Source of the DNA: Clostridiales bacterium UBA1206
GTDB taxonomy: Bacteria; Bacillota; Clostridia; Oscillospirales; CAG-382
DNA length: 64,000 nt
Direction: 5' to 3'
Assembly (NCBI GenBank): GCA_002310055.1
Contig: DBXS01000020.1
Span: 92,047-156,046 of the forward strand
Shown: positions 45,459 to 53,861 of the stretch, one piece after another
How the letters are laid out: the number at the start of each line of letters is the position of its first letter
How positions within the stretch are numbered: position 1 is the stretch's first letter
Program-made: the position numbers and the translations under genes
Notes under the pieces: generated by a model
The model's input: the letters and a program-made list of their open reading frames with translations, nothing else
Database searches by the model: none
Told to the model about the DNA's origin: nothing

Positions 45459-45488
45459 GAAAAAAGGCAGATGTTAAAACCATCTGCC
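45459..45488 (-). terminator. intrinsic terminator after rpmF
   Basis: On the minus strand, the stem GGCAGATG / CATCTGCC with a 7-base loop is followed by TTTTTTC. Confidence 0.85.
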
Positions 45489-45537
45489 CGTTTCACGTTT
45501 GAAGTTTTTCAAAGAGAATCAACGCCGGACACGCAGA

Positions 45538-45726
45538 TCAGTCTTCGGATTTTATCTCTAAAACTTCCTTGCCGCCGTAAGCGCCGCATTTGCTGCAAAC
45601 TCTGTGAGAAAGATTGTATTCGCCGCATTTGGGGCACTTTACCATGTTGGGCTGGTCAAGCTTCCAGGTGCTGGAACGTCTTTTGTCCCTTCTCGCTTTC
45701 GAAACTTTGCTCTTGGGTACTGCCAT
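45538..45726 (-). CDS. rpmF: 50S ribosomal protein L32
   Basis: A 62-residue zinc-ribbon ribosomal protein. It starts MAVPKSKVSKARRDKRRS as in bacterial L32, and the metal-binding pairs are CPKCGE and CSKCGA. This is the C+ form, so zinc is expected. aaggaggt lies 7 bases before ATG 45726. It follows the DUF177 gene, the usual pairing. Confidence 0.97.
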   Translation of the reverse strand: MAVPKSKVSKARRDKRRSSTWKLDQPNMVKCPKCGEYNLSHRVCSKCGAYGGKEVLEIKSED

Positions 45727-45757
45727 GGTTGGCACCTCCTTGTTATATCATCTTTTT

Positions 45758-46246
45758 TTATTTGTTAAAATATTCCTTAAGCTTTTCCAGGCGCGGATCG
45801 ATCTTTTTGCCGCCGCAGGAGCATGCGCCGGAGTTGAGATCTGCACCGCACACGGGACAAAGCCCTTTGCAGTCTTTGCGGCACAAGAACCGCAAAGGCA
45901 GATTGAGGATGAGTTGTTCGCCGCATATCTGTTCCACGTCGAGCGCAGCGCCTTCCATAAGCACGAACTTGTCTTCGTCTTCGTCGCTTTCAAGCTTTTC
46001 GGCGACGGGGAATTCGAACGAGTGCTTAAAGCCGCAGGCGAACGGCTTGCAGCAGCGCGCGCATACCGCGGTGAACTTGCAATCGAGCGCGGCGGTGAGA
46101 ACGATATGATCGGGGGTGCCGCGGCAGGCGCCGGCGGCGGAACATTTGCCCGATAAAATGTCGGAAGTCATTCCGCTCATATCCAGCGTCAAGGCAAAAG
46201 GAACGCTTTCCGTCTCGCCCGTAAGCAGGCGCTTCAATTCGAGCAT
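45758..46246 (-). CDS. DUF177 (YceD-like) protein
   Basis: A 162-residue protein upstream of rpmF, as in most bacteria. DUF177 features are the conserved CARCCKPFACGFKHSFEFPV region, an acidic stretch (EKLESDEDEDKFVLMEGAALDV), and a C-terminal CRKDCKGLCPVCGADLNSGACSCG motif with Cys pairs. YceD relatives are linked to 23S rRNA maturation. agg near the start gives the ribosome site, and a perfect consensus promoter lies upstream. Confidence 0.93.
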   Translation of the reverse strand: MLELKRLLTGETESVPFALTLDMSGMTSDILSGKCSAAGACRGTPDHIVLTAALDCKFTAVCARCCKPFACGFKHSFEFPVAEKLESDEDEDKFVLMEGAALDVEQICGEQLILNLPLRFLCRKDCKGLCPVCGADLNSGACSCGGKKIDPRLEKLKEYFNK

Positions 46247-46276
46247 AGTTCACCCTCCGATAAATCAGCACCTTGC

Positions 46277-46305
46277 ATTATAACTGCAAACTGCCGCCGT
46301 GTCAA
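46277..46305 (-). promoter_or_regulatory. perfect sigma-A promoter for the DUF177-rpmF operon
   Basis: On the minus strand: TTGACA (46300-46305), 17 bases, TATAAT (46277-46282), an exact consensus match. Confidence 0.9.
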
Positions 46306-46438
46306 TAGCAATTTTCAAATAAAGCCGCGTTTTTTCAAATTATTTTATATACACTTTGCCGTTTTTACTCGTAATACCGCATATCGCGGGCGTTTCGGGC
46401 AAAGAATAATAACAGCAAAAACGGGGGAGGAACGAAAA

Positions 46439-46597
46439 ATGCTAACAGGTATCAAATCCAAAATAATAACGCTTTCGGCGATAACGGCGGTGATAGCCGG
46501 CACGGTTTCGGGAATATCGGTCATCTGCTGCAAAAGCTGTATGGAAAGCAAAAAATGCAAAAAGGCGTTCAAGCAGATAGAAGACAAGCTTATGTAA
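46439..46597 (+). CDS. 52-residue Cys-rich small membrane protein
   Basis: A short gene with an excellent ribosome site (ggggaggaac, 5 bases before ATG 46439). The product starts MLTGIKSKIITLS, has one hydrophobic helix to about residue 30, then a cluster of four Cys in ICCKSCMESKKCKK and a basic/helical tail (AFKQIEDKLM). The family is not recognised. The Cys cluster could bind a metal or be redox-active. It is followed by a strong terminator, which supports its being a true transcription unit. No promoter was recognised. Confidence 0.65.
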   Translation: MLTGIKSKIITLSAITAVIAGTVSGISVICCKSCMESKKCKKAFKQIEDKLM

Positions 46598-46619
46598 TCC
46601 CGTCCTGCGCCCGACCAAA

Positions 46620-46661
46620 AGCGCTCTGCGCGGTTATTACCCGCGCAGAGCGCTGCATTTT
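46620..46661. terminator. bidirectional terminator between the small Cys-rich gene and the surface protein gene
   Basis: A 14-bp perfect stem agcgctctgcgcgg / ccgcgcagagcgct, followed by GCATTTT on the plus strand and TTTTGG on the minus strand. Confidence 0.85.
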
Positions 46662-46676
46662 ACGCTTAAAACCCGA

Positions 46677-48185
46677 TTATTTCTTCGCGTCCAGCTTCCT
46701 GTTCCTGAAATGCATAAAAGCGAACACGCCGCCGGCGGCGAGCACCAGGCCGAGGATGACGGAAACTATTATGAGCGCGACCGTCGTTCCGTTGCTTCCG
46801 CCTTCTTCGGGGTTGTCGACCGGGACGATAACATCGCTCGTTTCCGCGGCGCTGGTTTCAACGGGTTCGGATCCTTCGGGAAGCGCGGAACTTTCGTCGG
46901 GTCCGGACACTTCAACGGGTGCCGATCCTTCGGCGGGCGCCGATTCTTCGGGAGACGAAGCTTCTTCGGTCCCCGAAACGTCGGCTATGGATTCTACAAA
47001 GCTTTCTTCGGGTTCGCCCGATCCGGACTCCGGTTCGGATTCTTCGGGAGGCAGGGGCTCGAACACCGCCACCAGCTTGACGTTGTAACCCGATATCACG
47101 AACGAAGTCGTCGCGGATTCGGCGTCGGGTACTTCAAGGCCGCCGGAAAGCATCCCCGCCTGGCGTACCCAGTGAACGAATCTATATCCTTTGTCAGGCG
47201 TTGCGGTCAGAGTGACTACCGTTCCGTCGGAGCCGGATTCCGGCGTCGCGGTCGCGGTGCCTCTGCCTTGGACGACTATGGTGGTATTGTATACCGGGGC
47301 AGGGGGTTCTTCGTCGGATTTTATGTATTCGTAAGTGCCTATGTAATGATTGGAAATATTGGTCCAGTTGTCGAGGCAGGCGACGAGGTCGAAACTGTAG
47401 GTGCCGCTTTCAAAGCCGCCGTCAGCCAGCAGCTTGTCAAGATCCGCCGAAGTTCCTTCCGGTTCCCACGCGCCGCCCATTATCAGCCAGTAACGCGAAG
47501 CGCCTTCGAACGGATCCCACGAAAGGACGCCGTTTTCTATTTTTACATTCTGAATGTCTTTATATTCGAACCAGCCCGGGATGGTGTCGCTTTTCGCCGA
47601 CATCGGACCGTTGGCGCCGCCGCTTTCGGCGATCGCCATAACCGCAAAGCTGTAGTCGTTCCCCAGCACGAAGCTGATGCTTTCGGAAAAATCACACGAC
47701 GTTTCCTCAACGTAATCGTTTATGTTGCAGTTGTCGCCGGAATAAACGTACACCATATAGCCGACCGCGCCTTCTACGGCGTCCCATCTTGCGGTCTTGC
47801 CGTCCCAGTAAAGCCCTTTGACTTCGTCAAGCCCTATCGGGGCAACGAATTCGAACTGACCGCGATACGTCAGCGAAAGGTTGTTCCAGCTGTCGTCGCA
47901 CGCCACCAGCGAAAACGAATACGTTCCGCTGGGCAGATTGTTTTCCAGCGCCTTTTCATAAAGGTTTGCGGAAGTCCCTTCCGGCCGGAACGCAACAGAG
48001 GAAGAGCCGAGTATTATCCAGTACCTTGTCGCGCCTTCGTAGGGGTCCCAGGTCAGCACGCCGTCTTCGGAAAGCGATACGTTCTGTATCTCTTCCTGTT
48101 CGGCAAACGCCGTAAGCGTTGCGCCGGCGCAGAACAGAACTATGCAGAGAAGAGCGGAAACGGTACGGTAAACGATACTTTTCAT
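46677..48185 (-). CDS. membrane-anchored surface protein with fibronectin-like and B-repeat domains
   Basis: A 502-residue exported protein. A signal peptide (about 1-29) precedes three similar beta domains of about 85 residues, two of which share GVLTWDPYEGATRYWIILG / GVLSWDPFEGASRYWLIMG. An InlB B-repeat-like domain follows (TATATPESGSDGTVVTLTATPDKGYRF with HWVRQAG). A long acidic Ser/Glu/Pro linker leads to a C-terminal helix (TVALIIVSVILGLVLAAGGVF) and a basic tail. It is an adhesin- or scaffold-like protein without visible catalytic domain. ATG 48185 has gaggag 6 bases upstream. Confidence 0.82.
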   Translation of the reverse strand: MKSIVYRTVSALLCIVLFCAGATLTAFAEQEEIQNVSLSEDGVLTWDPYEGATRYWIILGSSSVAFRPEGTSANLYEKALENNLPSGTYSFSLVACDDSWNNLSLTYRGQFEFVAPIGLDEVKGLYWDGKTARWDAVEGAVGYMVYVYSGDNCNINDYVEETSCDFSESISFVLGNDYSFAVMAIAESGGANGPMSAKSDTIPGWFEYKDIQNVKIENGVLSWDPFEGASRYWLIMGGAWEPEGTSADLDKLLADGGFESGTYSFDLVACLDNWTNISNHYIGTYEYIKSDEEPPAPVYNTTIVVQGRGTATATPESGSDGTVVTLTATPDKGYRFVHWVRQAGMLSGGLEVPDAESATTSFVISGYNVKLVAVFEPLPPEESEPESGSGEPEESFVESIADVSGTEEASSPEESAPAEGSAPVEVSGPDESSALPEGSEPVETSAAETSDVIVPVDNPEEGGSNGTTVALIIVSVILGLVLAAGGVFAFMHFRNRKLDAKK

Positions 48186-48229
48186 AATTACTCCTCGCTT
48201 GTTTTTATATTTTTGATTCAATATTCGTT

Positions 48230-49237
48230 TTACAGGATTATAACGCCGGCGTCGCGCGCGGCGCCGAGAGTTTCGGGGTCCCAGACCGAGCTCTGCACTT
48301 CGCCTATGTGGACTTTGCCCAGAAGCAGCATCGAAAGCCGCGACTGACCTATGCCGCCGCCTATCGTGAGCGGCAGCGTGCCGTCGAGCACCATCCGGTG
48401 GAACAAAAGCTGCGCGCGTTCGGTGCAGCCGGATTCCGCAAGCTGGCTCTTCATCGAGTCGCTGTCGACGCGTATGCCCATCGAAGATATCTCAAGCGCT
48501 TTGCCCAGCACGCCGTCCCAGAACAGGATGTCGCCGTTTAGAGACCAGTCGTCGTAGTCGGGCGCTCTTCCGCCGTGGGGCTTGCCGCTCTTGAGCTTGC
48601 CGCCGATGCACATAACGAATACCGTGCGGTGGAGCTTTGTGAATTCGTTTTCGCGCTCTTCGGGCGTAAGATCGGGGTACATATCCTCAAGCTCGGCGCT
48701 TGTGACGAAAGTCACCTCGCGTTCCAGAGTCACCGTAAGCTCGGGATATTCCGTTTTCAGTTCGTCCAGCGTGTCGCACACGGCGTTCACTATGGAACGC
48801 ACCGTGGATTTGAGATAATCAACGCTTCTGTCTTCGCGCGTGATGACCTTTTCCCAGTCCCACTGATCCACGTAGACCGAATGGGTGTTGTCGAGCTCCT
48901 CGTCGCGGCGGATGGCGTTCATATCGGTGTAAAGCCCCTCGCCCGGCTCAAAGCCGTAACGGTAAAGCGCAAGGCGCTTCCATTTTGCGAGCGAATGCAC
49001 CACGGCGGCTTCGGCGTGCGCGTCGGGGATATCGAAAGTCACGGGCCGTTCGACGCCGTTCAAGTCGTCGTTGAGGCCGGTGGAAGGTAGCACGAAAAGC
49101 GGCGCGGAAACGCGCTTTAAGTTAAGGTTCCGGCAAAGATGCTTTTCAAACGTCTTTTTCAGCGTGCCTATCGCGGATTGAGTGCGGTAAAGGTCGAGCG
49201 CCGAAACGTAATCCTTTGGAAAAAATACGCGGCTCAT
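48230..49237 (-). CDS. asnA: aspartate--ammonia ligase
   Basis: A 335-residue enzyme making asparagine from aspartate, ammonia and ATP. It resembles class II tRNA synthetase catalytic cores. Visible family features are AIGTLKKTFEKHLCRNLNLKRVSAPLF near residue 22, the EELDNTHSVYVDQWDWEKVI block near 110, and GGGIGQSRLSMLLLGKVHIGEVQ near the end. Length is standard. It is placed between guaB and the surface protein gene; no regulatory site is evident before it. Confidence 0.97.
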   Translation of the reverse strand: MSRVFFPKDYVSALDLYRTQSAIGTLKKTFEKHLCRNLNLKRVSAPLFVLPSTGLNDDLNGVERPVTFDIPDAHAEAAVVHSLAKWKRLALYRYGFEPGEGLYTDMNAIRRDEELDNTHSVYVDQWDWEKVITREDRSVDYLKSTVRSIVNAVCDTLDELKTEYPELTVTLEREVTFVTSAELEDMYPDLTPEERENEFTKLHRTVFVMCIGGKLKSGKPHGGRAPDYDDWSLNGDILFWDGVLGKALEISSMGIRVDSDSMKSQLAESGCTERAQLLFHRMVLDGTLPLTIGGGIGQSRLSMLLLGKVHIGEVQSSVWDPETLGAARDAGVIIL

Positions 49238-49251
49238 ATAAGTTACCTGTT

Positions 49252-50727
49252 TCAGTTGTTGGGGTCGAACGAATAGTTGGGAGCTTCCTTGGTTATGAAT
49301 ACGTCGTGCGGATGCGATTCCTTGAGTCCCGCGCCGGTTATGCGCACGAAGCGGGATTTGGTCTTGAGTTCGGGAAGAGTGTGCGCGCCGCAGTAGCCCA
49401 TGCCGCTCCTGAGACCGCCCATCAGCTGGAACACTGTTTCGGAAAGCGCGCCCTTGAACGGAACGCGGCCTTCGACTCCTTCGGGCACCAGCTTTTTGGA
49501 ACCGGTCTGGAAATACCTGTCCTTGGAACCCTTCTGCATCGCGGCGATGGAGCCCATCCCGCGGTAGGACTTGAACTGTCTGCCCTGGAATATCTCAAGT
49601 TCGCCCGGGGCCTCGGCGCAGCCCGCGACGAGCGAGCCGACCATAACGACGTCGCCGCCCGCGGCGAGCGCCTTGACTAAATCGCCGGAATACTTTATGC
49701 CGCCGTCGGCGATGACGGGAATACCGTGCTTTTCGCATTCGCTCGCGGCGTCGTATATGGCGGTTATCTGCGGAACGCCTATGCCGGCGACCACGCGCGT
49801 GGTGCAGATCGAGCCGGGGCCTATGCCCACTTTTACGCAGTCCGCGCCCGCGTCTATTAGCGCGGCGGCGCCTTCGGCGGTGGCGATATTGCCGGCTATC
49901 AGCTGGCACGAAGGGAACGCGGCTTTGACCCGGCGGCAGGCGTCGAGTATGCCTTTGGAATGTCCGTGCGCCGAATCGAGCACCAGCGCGTCGGCTCCGG
50001 CTTCTATGAGCGCGGAAGCGCGCTCGAGTATGTCGCCGGTCACGCCTATCGCGGCGGCGCAGAGCAGACGGCCTTCGGCGTCCTTTGCGGCGTTGGGGTA
50101 CTTGACTGCTTTTTCAATGTCTTTAATGGTTATAAGACCGCCCAGACGGCCTTTTTTGTCTATGAGCGGAAGTTTTTCTATCTTGCGCTTGCGAAGTATC
50201 TCTTTCGCTTCCTCGAGCGTGGTGCCCACGGGCGCCGTGACGAGGTTTTCCTTGGTCATAACTTCTTTTATCTTGATGTTGTAATCAGAAAGGAAACGCA
50301 GGTCGCGGTTGGTCAGTATGCCCACGAGCCGTTTGTCGGAGTCGCAGATGGGCATACCCGAAATGCGGTATTTCGCCATAAGCGAATCGGCTTCGTAAAC
50401 GTAGTTTTCGGGCATCAGATAGAACGGATCGTTTATTACGCCGCTCTCGCTCCTCTTTACGAGCAGAACGTTTTCGCTCTGATCTTCAATGGTCAGGTTC
50501 TTGTGGATGACGCCGATGCCGCCTTCGCGCGCGATGGCTATCGCCATACGGCTTTCGGTAACGGTGTCCATAGCCGCGGTCATCAGCGGTATGTTCAGGT
50601 TGATGCTTTTTGTCAGCTTCGTCCGCAGATCGACCTTGTCGGGCGTTATATCGCTTTCCGCCGGCTGCAGCAGGACGTCGTCGAACGTGATGGCCTGTTT
50701 TCCGAATTTTTCTTCGTAATCGAGCAT
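49252..50727 (-). CDS. guaB: IMP dehydrogenase
   Basis: A 491-residue enzyme that oxidises IMP to XMP in guanine nucleotide synthesis. It has FDDVLLQPAESDITPDKVDL at the start, two CBS domains (about 90-205), the catalytic loop GPGSICTTRVVAG with its Cys, GIKYSGDLVKALAAGGDVVMVGS, and the late YRGMGSIAAM. ggagg lies 6 bases before ATG 50727. A perfect promoter at 50766-50794 gives a short leader with no room for a purine riboswitch. Confidence 0.97.
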   Translation of the reverse strand: MLDYEEKFGKQAITFDDVLLQPAESDITPDKVDLRTKLTKSINLNIPLMTAAMDTVTESRMAIAIAREGGIGVIHKNLTIEDQSENVLLVKRSESGVINDPFYLMPENYVYEADSLMAKYRISGMPICDSDKRLVGILTNRDLRFLSDYNIKIKEVMTKENLVTAPVGTTLEEAKEILRKRKIEKLPLIDKKGRLGGLITIKDIEKAVKYPNAAKDAEGRLLCAAAIGVTGDILERASALIEAGADALVLDSAHGHSKGILDACRRVKAAFPSCQLIAGNIATAEGAAALIDAGADCVKVGIGPGSICTTRVVAGIGVPQITAIYDAASECEKHGIPVIADGGIKYSGDLVKALAAGGDVVMVGSLVAGCAEAPGELEIFQGRQFKSYRGMGSIAAMQKGSKDRYFQTGSKKLVPEGVEGRVPFKGALSETVFQLMGGLRSGMGYCGAHTLPELKTKSRFVRITGAGLKESHPHDVFITKEAPNYSFDPNN

Positions 50728-50765
50728 GTTCCGCCTCCGTGTATATAATAATATAAATTGCAATG

Positions 50766-50794
50766 ATTATAAATCAAAACGCGGCGTTTGTCAA
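50766..50794 (-). promoter_or_regulatory. sigma-A promoter for guaB
   Basis: On the minus strand: TTGACA (50789-50794), 17 bases, TATAAT (50766-50771). It overlaps the stop codon of the upstream gene. Confidence 0.88.
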
Positions 50795-51240
50795 CCTTTT
50801 AGCGTTATATCTTTTAAAAACGCGGCGTATTTTTTCTTGCTCGTGCGCTTCGGCCACAGATATGCGAGCAGCACCGCGGCGCACAGAGCCATACCTATGT
50901 AAAGGTTAACGACTCCCAGCCCGCGGTCGTACATCGCCTTGAGTATGACCGCCATCACCACCGCGAGCACGAAAGCCAGCAGATAGTCGGCACCGGTCTT
51001 GGTGAAAAAGCCGGATATCGCCGAACCTTCGCCGCTTGCGGTTATCCTGCCGCGGAACACCGTGCCGAACAGGTCGGGCCCCGAACGCGGCTTGAACGCC
51101 AGCCTGACGCGGTCGCCGCCGCGATGCGCTATGTATATGTTGTCGAACATATCGTCGCTCCCCGCAAAGCGCTGCGGCGAGGTGCGCTCGTCCCAGCGGG
51201 CGACGAGCTCTTCTTTGGTAAGTTCGCTTGTAAATTTCAA
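50791..51240 (-). CDS. small membrane protein of unknown family
   Basis: A protein of about 149 residues. A soluble N-terminal part (about 1-75; MKFTSELTKEELVARW, IAHRGGDRVRLAFKPRSG) is followed by two hydrophobic helices (about 85-105 and 113-131) and a basic tail (WPKRTSKKKYAAFL). TTG 51240 is chosen because cggagtg lies 8 bases before it; GTG 51249 is an alternative. A sigma-A promoter lies just upstream. It diverges from the P-ATPase. The family is not recognised. Confidence 0.65.
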   Translation of the reverse strand: MKFTSELTKEELVARWDERTSPQRFAGSDDMFDNIYIAHRGGDRVRLAFKPRSGPDLFGTVFRGRITASGEGSAISGFFTKTGADYLLAFVLAVVMAVILKAMYDRGLGVVNLYIGMALCAAVLLAYLWPKRTSKKKYAAFLKDITLKG

Positions 51241-51258
51241 AACAATCACTCCGAAAAA

Positions 51259-51287
51259 AGTATAACATATACGCAAATGAATGTCAA
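51259..51287 (-). promoter_or_regulatory. sigma-A promoter for the 50791 gene
   Basis: On the minus strand: TTGACA (51282-51287), 17 bases, TATACT (51259-51264). Confidence 0.82.
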
Positions 51288-51303
51288 TATTTTGTATTTA
51301 CGG

Positions 51304-51332
51304 TTGAAAATATCGGATCGTTGTGTTATTAT
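51304..51332 (+). promoter_or_regulatory. sigma-A promoter for the second P-type ATPase
   Basis: TTGAAA at 51304-51309, 17 bases, TATTAT at 51327-51332. The -35 boxes of the two divergent promoters are 16 bases apart. Confidence 0.8.
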
Positions 51333-51388
51333 ACAAATGATCTAAAAGAGCGCGGCGCATATAACGCCGCATACGGAGGATATTTCAA

Positions 51389-53794
51389 GTGTTCCGGAAC
51401 AAAAAACAAACCGTCGATTTTTCCGCCGCCCCGCGTTACGCGGTCCTGCCGGAATACGGGCTCGGCGAAGATCAGGTCCGCGAGCGGCAGGAAAACGGAT
51501 ACGCCAATTTCGACGCCGCCATAAAGACCAAGAGCGTGCCGCGCATAATCGCGTCGCACCTTATGACGCTCTTCAATCTGGTAAATATAATAATCGCCTT
51601 TGCGCTCATCTACGTCGGTTCGTACAAGAACCTGGCGTTCCTGCTCGTCATAACCGCAAACGTTCTCATAGGCGTGGTGCAGGAGATCCGCGCCAAGCGC
51701 GCGACCGATAAGCTTTCGTTCGTTTCCAAAAGCAAAGTCCGCGTCGTGCGGAGCGGCGAGACCGTTTCGGTCGGCGCCGAGGAGCTGCTGCTCGACGACG
51801 TCGCCGCGTTCAAAAGCGGCGACCAGATCTGCGCCGACTGCGTGGTGCTCGCGGGCGAATGCGAAGTAAACGAATCGTTCGTCACCGGCGAAAGCGACGC
51901 CGTGTTCAAGCGCGCGGGGGACGTTTTGCTTGCGGGTTCGTTCGTCACCAGCGGCGAATGCCGCGCCCGCGCCGACAAGATAGCCGATCAGACCTATATT
52001 TCTTCCATTTCGCGGTCCGCCAAAAAGCTCAAGACGTCGGGGAGCGTGCTGATGAGATCGTTCAAGCGGCTCATCTCGGTGATATCTGCGGTCATTTTCC
52101 CGCTCGGCGCCTTGCTGTTTTTCGACCAGTACCGCATAACCGGGTCGTTCGATTCCGCGGTCGTTTCGACATCGGCTTCGCTGCTCGCGATGATACCTCA
52201 GGGGCTGGTGCTGCTCACGTCTTCGGCGCTGGCGCTTTCGGTCATCAGGCTTTCGCGCCGCAAGGTGCTGGTAAAAGACTTATACAGCGTGGAAATGCTT
52301 GCGCGCGTCGACACCGTGTGCCTCGACAAGACCGGCACGCTGACCGAAGGCCGGCTGAACGTGGAGGGCGTCGTCAAACTGGACGAAGAAAGCGAACCCG
52401 AAAAACTGCTCGCCCTGCTTGCGGGGACTCTGGGCGGCGACAACGCCACTATGGAAGCCGTGGCACGCGCGTTCCCCGGGGGCGGCTCCGATGTACTTAT
52501 AACGAAAGTGCCGTTTTCTTCCAAGACAAAATGGTCGGGGTGCGCGTTCAAAAACGCCGGCAGCGTCATACTCGGCGCCGCCGAATACATAATGCCGCAA
52601 AACGCGGCCGTTCTGGAAAAAGTGCGCGAATACGCCGCCGAAAACCGCGTGCTCCTGCTTTGCACGTCAACCGACACTTCGCTCGCGCCCGGCTCGCTTC
52701 CGCAAGGTCTTGAACCGGCGGCGCTGGTGCTGCTGCGCGACAGCATTCGCAGGGAAGCGCCCGGACTTATAAAATACCTCGTGTCGCAGGACGTCTGCGT
52801 GCGCATAATCTCGGGCGACAACCCAATGACCGTCGCTTCCATAGCGCGCGCGTGCGGAGTCCCCGACGCCGAAAAATACATAGACTGTTCCACGCTCAAG
52901 ACAGATGAGGAAGTCGCCGAAGCCGCCGACCGATACGCGGTGTTCGGCAGAGTCACGCCGTTCCAGAAAAAGGTGCTCATACAGTCGCTCAAAGCCAAAG
53001 GCCGCACCGTGGCGATGACGGGCGACGGAGTCAACGACGTGCTCGCCATGAAAGAATCCGATTGCTCGGTGGCGATGGGCGGCGGCACCGACGCCGCGTG
53101 CAGCGTGGCGACGCTGGTGCTTCTTAAATCGGATTTCGATTCGCTGCCGCACGTCATCAACGAAGGCAGGCGGTCGGTCAACAACATCCAGCGTTCCGCC
53201 TCGTTCTTCCTTTCCAAGACCATTTACGCAACGCTCATAGCGTTCCTGCTTCTTTTGCTGCACAGGATGTTCCCGCTGCAGCCCATACAGATGTCGCTCA
53301 TCTCGTTCGCCTGCATAGGGTTCCCGTCGGTGGTGCTTGCGTTCGAACCCAACCACGACCGCATCAAGGGCAACTTTTTGCGCAACGTGCTCGTCAAGGC
53401 GCTGCCGGGCGGCGTGACCGTGGCGCTCGCAACGGTGCTCTGCATCAGCATAAACGGGATCGCCGCGCTGTTCGAAAAGACCGATATCCTCCGCTGGGCG
53501 GCGGTCACGGCGGATCCGCCCGAACTCGCAACAATGGTGCTTTACGTAATGGGATTCGTCTCGTACCTGGTGCTCGTTTCGGTGTGCCGCCACCCCACGC
53601 TCATAGATAAAGCGCTGCTCGTGCTCGTCGCCTTGGCGTTTATCGGCGGAGTGCTTATCTTCGGCGGGATACTCGAGATCGCCCCGCTTTCGCTGCCGCA
53701 GATAATCGCAACCGCTCTCATCTGCGCCGCCGCGGCGCCCGTTTTGACGCTGCTTATGCTGCTCGTGCGGAAAACAAAGCGCAAAGAAGAATGA
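51389..53794 (+). CDS. P-type ATPase (CtpE-like, HAD-IC family)
   Basis: An 801-residue cation pump with TGES in the actuator domain, LDKTGTLTEG at the phosphorylation site, MTGDGVNDVLAMKESD at the hinge, and about ten helices. Helix 4 reads MIPQGLVLLTSSALA, which differs from the PEGL of the Ca-type pump at 28080 and matches the CtpE-like subfamily; in mycobacteria CtpE is tied to calcium uptake. GTG 51389 is the start, with cggagg 9-10 bases before it. The metal transported is inferred only from subfamily. Confidence 0.88.
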   Translation: MFRNKKQTVDFSAAPRYAVLPEYGLGEDQVRERQENGYANFDAAIKTKSVPRIIASHLMTLFNLVNIIIAFALIYVGSYKNLAFLLVITANVLIGVVQEIRAKRATDKLSFVSKSKVRVVRSGETVSVGAEELLLDDVAAFKSGDQICADCVVLAGECEVNESFVTGESDAVFKRAGDVLLAGSFVTSGECRARADKIADQTYISSISRSAKKLKTSGSVLMRSFKRLISVISAVIFPLGALLFFDQYRITGSFDSAVVSTSASLLAMIPQGLVLLTSSALALSVIRLSRRKVLVKDLYSVEMLARVDTVCLDKTGTLTEGRLNVEGVVKLDEESEPEKLLALLAGTLGGDNATMEAVARAFPGGGSDVLITKVPFSSKTKWSGCAFKNAGSVILGAAEYIMPQNAAVLEKVREYAAENRVLLLCTSTDTSLAPGSLPQGLEPAALVLLRDSIRREAPGLIKYLVSQDVCVRIISGDNPMTVASIARACGVPDAEKYIDCSTLKTDEEVAEAADRYAVFGRVTPFQKKVLIQSLKAKGRTVAMTGDGVNDVLAMKESDCSVAMGGGTDAACSVATLVLLKSDFDSLPHVINEGRRSVNNIQRSASFFLSKTIYATLIAFLLLLLHRMFPLQPIQMSLISFACIGFPSVVLAFEPNHDRIKGNFLRNVLVKALPGGVTVALATVLCISINGIAALFEKTDILRWAAVTADPPELATMVLYVMGFVSYLVLVSVCRHPTLIDKALLVLVALAFIGGVLIFGGILEIAPLSLPQIIATALICAAAAPVLTLLMLLVRKTKRKEE

Positions 53795-53799
53795 TACTT

Positions 53800-53847
53800 A
53801 CAATATAAAAACGCCCCCGAAGTCCGTTTTATACGTTCTTCGGGGGT
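53800..53847 (-). terminator. intrinsic terminator after the TIM-barrel isomerase gene
   Basis: A 9-bp stem cccccgaag / cttcggggg with a 15-base loop, followed on the minus strand by CGTTTTTAT. Confidence 0.6.
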
Positions 53848-53861
53848 CGGTTTCGCAATAT

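Noticed and set aside
50728..50790. Purine or guanidine riboswitch before guaB
   Set aside because: The promoter leaves a leader of only about 35 bases, too short for a riboswitch.
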